Assembly (NCBI RefSeq): GCF_900100365.1
Contig: NZ_FNKU01000003.1
Span: 1 to 64,000 of the forward strand
Length of the DNA: 64,000 bases
Reading direction: 5' to 3'
DNA from: Pseudomonas cannabina
Lineage (GTDB): Bacteria; Pseudomonadota; Gammaproteobacteria; Pseudomonadales; Pseudomonadaceae
How positions within the stretch are numbered: the first letter of the stretch is position 1; each line of letters begins with the position of its first letter. The notes under the pieces were generated by a model that worked only from the letters and a program-made list of their open reading frames with translations, did no database searches and was not told the origin of the DNA. Made by a program: the position numbers and the translations under genes. Below are positions 61,000 through 64,000 of this stretch, piece by piece.

Positions 61000-61814
61000 G
61001 GCACCTCAAGGCTGTCAGGCTCCCCCCTTCTGACCCTCACTCCGCTTTACGTCGCCCCGGTCGGGCAATGCCTGCCCGTTACGCGGCTCCCCGTAATCTC
61101 TCTGAACAACAGCTTAAAAATCCCCTGATCCGCTCGGCCTACGAGCGCCTGAGCAACATGGACAGCTACCGGGGCCAATACCTGCGCCGCCTGGATGGCG
61201 TTCATGGCGATCGGCGTACCCGGCGAGAGAAGTTCCTGGCCATCGAGCGCGTGGCCGAGCAGCTGCTGGTGCGCCTGGACCTGGCCACCAGCGTGCTGGG
61301 CTACATCGACCCCGACAATGGCCGTTATGTGCTGAACACTCAGTGTGGCATTGCCGAGGATGCCGGTATCTCGGCACCGGCGCTGTGTCGCCTGATGAAA
61401 ACCCTGGATGATGCGGGGTATGTGTACCGCCGTATTGAGCGCATTCGCCTGGACGAGAAGGACGATAACGGTCTGCACCTGGTGCGCACCCGCGTCCTGA
61501 TCCGCTTCACCAAGCTTTTCTGGAAAGACCTTGGCCTGGCCTATGTTCATGAACGCGTGCAGAAGTCGGCCAAGAAGCGTCGCGATGCTCAGCTGCGCGA
61601 CATAGGGCAACAGCGCTTGGCGGACATGGAAAAGCACTCTCTGGAACTCCAGCGCCGTGAAACTTCGCGTCAGCGCTGGCAGGCCAAGGAAAATCGGGAG
61701 GCGGGCGTACCGGATACGCAAGATGTCGCGGACTCCAGCACATCGCCGCCAGTGAGCAACACCGTGTCCAGTGCGCTGGATAGGCTCTTAGCGTCGAGGA
61801 GCAAAAAAGCCTAA
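60996..61814 (+). CDS. repA: Plasmid replication initiator RepA, replicon 2
   Basis: 272 residues, with about 15 substitutions relative to the copy at 25588 (for example DSYRGQ for DRYRGQ, IDPDNGR for IDPANGR, and a different stretch PDTQDVADS near the C-terminus). The core is intact, so the protein should work if it is translated. Its coupled leader is cut by MITE B, so expression may be low. Confidence 0.85.
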   Translation: MRHLKAVRLPPSDPHSALRRPGRAMPARYAAPRNLSEQQLKNPLIRSAYERLSNMDSYRGQYLRRLDGVHGDRRTRREKFLAIERVAEQLLVRLDLATSVLGYIDPDNGRYVLNTQCGIAEDAGISAPALCRLMKTLDDAGYVYRRIERIRLDEKDDNGLHLVRTRVLIRFTKLFWKDLGLAYVHERVQKSAKKRRDAQLRDIGQQRLADMEKHSLELQRRETSRQRWQAKENREAGVPDTQDVADSSTSPPVSNTVSSALDRLLASRSKKA

Positions 61815-62407
61815 CAGGCCCCCACTTTGTCCGAAAACTGCATCCGCTCACGCGGAGGCATTGTCACGCCTGCGTTTTAAGGGAGGTTGGTGACCCTATG
61901 GCCAGGCATCGCAAGGACCGCACGACAGTGCTGGTTGTGCCGTTTTTTGGCTGTGCCAACGGCTCTTTGTGGCCACGCCGGAGGTGGCGCACTTGCGGGT
62001 TTGAAATAAATGAAATTTTATCCCCCCTTCAGTTTCCCCTTTCAGGAAAAACAGGGATTTACGCGGTGGGAACCCACCTCATAAAGCAGTAATGCACGCG
62101 CAAGTCGTGCCTTCGGCACGGCGCGTATGGTCTGTGACTGTGACAAAGTGGATCAGCCGTCTAAGCGGCCCAGGGCGATGAAGCTGCCCTGCCCTGGCCT
62201 ACGGCCACCCTACGGGCGCTTGACCCGGATTCTGAGGCCCAGGGCGACAAGTCGCCCTAGTCCTCAACCGGGCGCGTGTGCGCGCTGGCTTCGCATAAAT
62301 ATCAGAACCTATATGGCCGCTGTTTGCCTTCAATGAAGGCATGCGTTTTGCGCAGTTGGTCGGCTTGAGTTGACGGGTGATGGCGGCACGCCGTTAACTG
62401 TGCGTCC
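61815..62407 (+). other. Probable replication origin region 2
   Basis: Similar to 26407-26959 (AT-rich GAAATAAATGAAATTTTATCC and the poly-C tract), diverging after about 62125. It keeps GCGCAGTTGGTCGGCTTG followed by AGTTGACGGG, the undisturbed version of the site where IS801 entered replicon 1. Confidence 0.5.
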
Positions 62408-62640
62408 ATGCATAGGAATTTCAAAATGCCTATGCATCAAGCTGACGCTTGGAAGGAGGCGTCATGCCTTCATAGCGATGTGTAGGAAGACGCTGATGCG
62501 TTACTTATGCAGTGAAAATCCCTATAAATCAGCGTTAATGCAGGTTATTTCACCGCGAAGCCTAGGTGCGGACGCACCTTCCCCCTGTCAGGGCTTCACG
62601 TACCTCATCTGCGCGATCGCCTGAGCGTTGAGGACCAGTC
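62408..62640 (-). repeat. Solo ori-end fragment of the type-2 IS91-like element
   Basis: About 233 bp identical or nearly so to 34320-34552, following GTCC (62404-62407). It includes the end of the transposase reading and stops abruptly. Confidence 0.88.
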
Positions 62641-62659
62641 CATACAGTTAACTCTGTTC

Positions 62660-64000
62660 ATGTATAGGAATTTCAATAATTCCTATACAAGGTAATCCGC
62701 CGAAAAAGGTCCCCTCTGCGTGATGCCAACGTGGCGTCGATGTTGGCAAAAAGCTTTTTTCACCCATCACCCACGCCGAAAAATGGATTGAAAGCGACTT
62801 TTCTGTACCTTTTCCAGATTTTGGACGCACCTCTCCCGTCTAAGGCCGGCACGTACCTCAATTGCGCGATGCTTTGAGCGTTGTTGATCAAGCCCTGCAC
62901 GGTCAGGCCGGCGATGGCTGCGGTATAAACCATCCGTGCTCCGCACAGCACGCAGCTGAACGGATCCCGATGCAAGAACGCTTTGCTCATCTGCGCAAAA
63001 TACAGTTTTTGCGCTTTGCCACGCCTTTCCATGCGTAGCGCCTCATACACCCGGGGTAGCTGTCGGCCACAGACGCGGTTGGCCAGAAATCCAAAATACC
63101 GGATCATTCGAAAGTGCTTCTCCGGGATGTGCTGCACCACCCGGCGCAGCATGTCGGTCTGGCTCAGCGTTTCCTGCTGATAGGTCTTGGTGCGGTGATC
63201 CAGGTAGGTGAAGCTCAACGTGGCCCCGCAGGTGTAGTGCGCCAATCGGCTGCCCGAGATGGGCGGTTTTTTCAGGTAGCGGCCCAGGTAATTGACGGTC
63301 TTTTTGCCGTTTTTCGTCTTCTTCGACAAGTGGATGTGCCAGTGCTGACCACCGGCGTTGAGCACAAGGTGACGCCAGTCATTTTCGCTCTGCAGATGAG
63401 CGTTTTCAGGTGGGACGGTGGTGTGCTCCCACTGACTGAGCAGGTACTGGCGTACATTCCACATCCAGCGCCGACGCAAGGCTGATGGATGAAACGACAG
63501 ATCTTTCCAGACACCTGCGTCATCGATCCCACCCAAGGTGACCGAGACATGGATGTGTGGGTGCCAGTTAAGTCGCCGGCCGTAGGTGTGGATGGCGCAG
63601 AAAACACCCACTTCCACGCCCCGGCGTCGGCCCGCATAGAGCAGGTTGTCGACGGCCAGGCGACACAAGGCATCGAGCCAGTGACGGTTATGAAAGAACA
63701 GCGGCCACAGGGTGTCAGGCAATGTGAACACCAGGTGTTGCCAGGTACACTCGGGTAAGCGGTGCTGTTGATTGGCGATCCACTGATCGGTAGCTTTTTT
63801 GCCGCAGGATGGACAGGCGCGGCAACTGCAGGTGTTGCACAGGTATTTGACGTGCGGGCAGCTGTGGTTGCCGCAGGTGTAGTGTTTGACGCCCAGGATC
63901 GAGGTGCCGCAGGCCAGCATTTTGCTGACGGACTCGACTTCGATGTCGCGCAAGCCGCCCTCCTCGAGGAGGCGTGCCCAGCATTGATTGGTGGTGAAGA
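62660..64000 (-). mobile_element. IS801, copy 3 (continues beyond the window)
   Basis: The ori hairpin at 62660 follows GTTC (62656-62659). The transposase end is the same as in the other copies, with scattered substitutions. The far end is outside the window. Confidence 0.92.
62760..64000 (-). CDS. tnpA: IS801 transposase, copy 3 (partial, extended C-terminus)
   Basis: The N-terminus lies beyond the window. A change at the usual stop codon (GTATCAGGCC in the other copies, GTCTAAGGCC here, near 62837-62846) lets the frame run about 28 residues further to 62760. All motifs are otherwise kept. Whether the extension matters for activity is unknown. Confidence 0.9.
   Translation of the reverse strand, partial: FTTNQCWARLLEEGGLRDIEVESVSKMLACGTSILGVKHYTCGNHSCPHVKYLCNTCSCRACPSCGKKATDQWIANQQHRLPECTWQHLVFTLPDTLWPLFFHNRHWLDALCRLAVDNLLYAGRRRGVEVGVFCAIHTYGRRLNWHPHIHVSVTLGGIDDAGVWKDLSFHPSALRRRWMWNVRQYLLSQWEHTTVPPENAHLQSENDWRHLVLNAGGQHWHIHLSKKTKNGKKTVNYLGRYLKKPPISGSRLAHYTCGATLSFTYLDHRTKTYQQETLSQTDMLRRVVQHIPEKHFRMIRYFGFLANRVCGRQLPRVYEALRMERRGKAQKLYFAQMSKAFLHRDPFSCVLCGARMVYTAAIAGLTVQGLINNAQSIAQLRYVPALDGRGASKIWKRYRKVAFNPFFGVGDG

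Overview
The window looks like plasmid DNA from the Pseudomonas syringae species complex. The evidence is two HrpL-type promoters (hrp boxes), the N-terminus of a HopAB/AvrPtoB type III effector, several IS801-type (IS91 family) elements, fragments of the UV-tolerance gene rulB, and genes for plasmid replication, partition and I-type (Dot/Icm-like) conjugation. No rRNA, tRNA or CRISPR array was seen. Many genes carry single-base indels. Some are real decay, but some could be consensus errors.

Layout. 1-4.4 kb: two tandem paralogous orphan genes broken by MITEs, followed by two degenerate IS5-family copies. 5.0-6.8 kb: a hrp box, a type III chaperone and a putative zinc-protease effector, ending at a Tn3-type inverted repeat next to a tyrosine recombinase. 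7.9-11.9 kb: a GntR/FCD regulator with two matching operators, and an lhgO gene shredded by miniature elements. 12-19.8 kb: topoisomerase III, SSB and small plasmid genes, then TraL/StbB-like and TraM-like genes. 19.8-24.6 kb: a TraK/StbA-like gene, an 11-bp-phased TGCAGTG array, a probable oriT, a MobC/NikA-like protein and an LPD7-type relaxase that contains an overprinted gene. 24.7-27 kb: replicon 1 (GntR-like, coupled leader, repA). 27-39.5 kb: IS801 copies, rulB pieces, a putative RiPP operon (44-aa Gly-rich peptide, His-rich enzyme, MATE exporter) and a decayed restriction-modification pair. 39.5-45.6 kb: broken hopAB, a SEC-C protein, an effector candidate joining a calmodulin-type IQ motif to a phosphodiester glycosidase domain, and a transposase-less Tn3-like unit with a toxin-antitoxin pair and resolvase. 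45.9-52.3 kb: parA/parG-like genes, an SRAP protein, a Mokosh type II-like helicase-PLD defence protein and a broken acetyltransferase. 53-60 kb: traY (3' part), excA-like, trbA/dotM, vapBC, trbB, trbC/dotL. 60-62.4 kb: replicon 2, a diverged duplicate of replicon 1 whose leader peptide is cut by a MITE. 62.4 kb to the end: IS801.

Two roughly 100-bp MITE families (A, 99 bp, sharing termini with the resident IS5-family element; B, 100 bp) both insert at YTAR-like tetranucleotides and account for about twenty insertions. In several genes, removing the MITE plus one target copy restores the frame. The two rep modules suggest a fusion or internal duplication of related plasmids, with one replicon probably weakened by a MITE.
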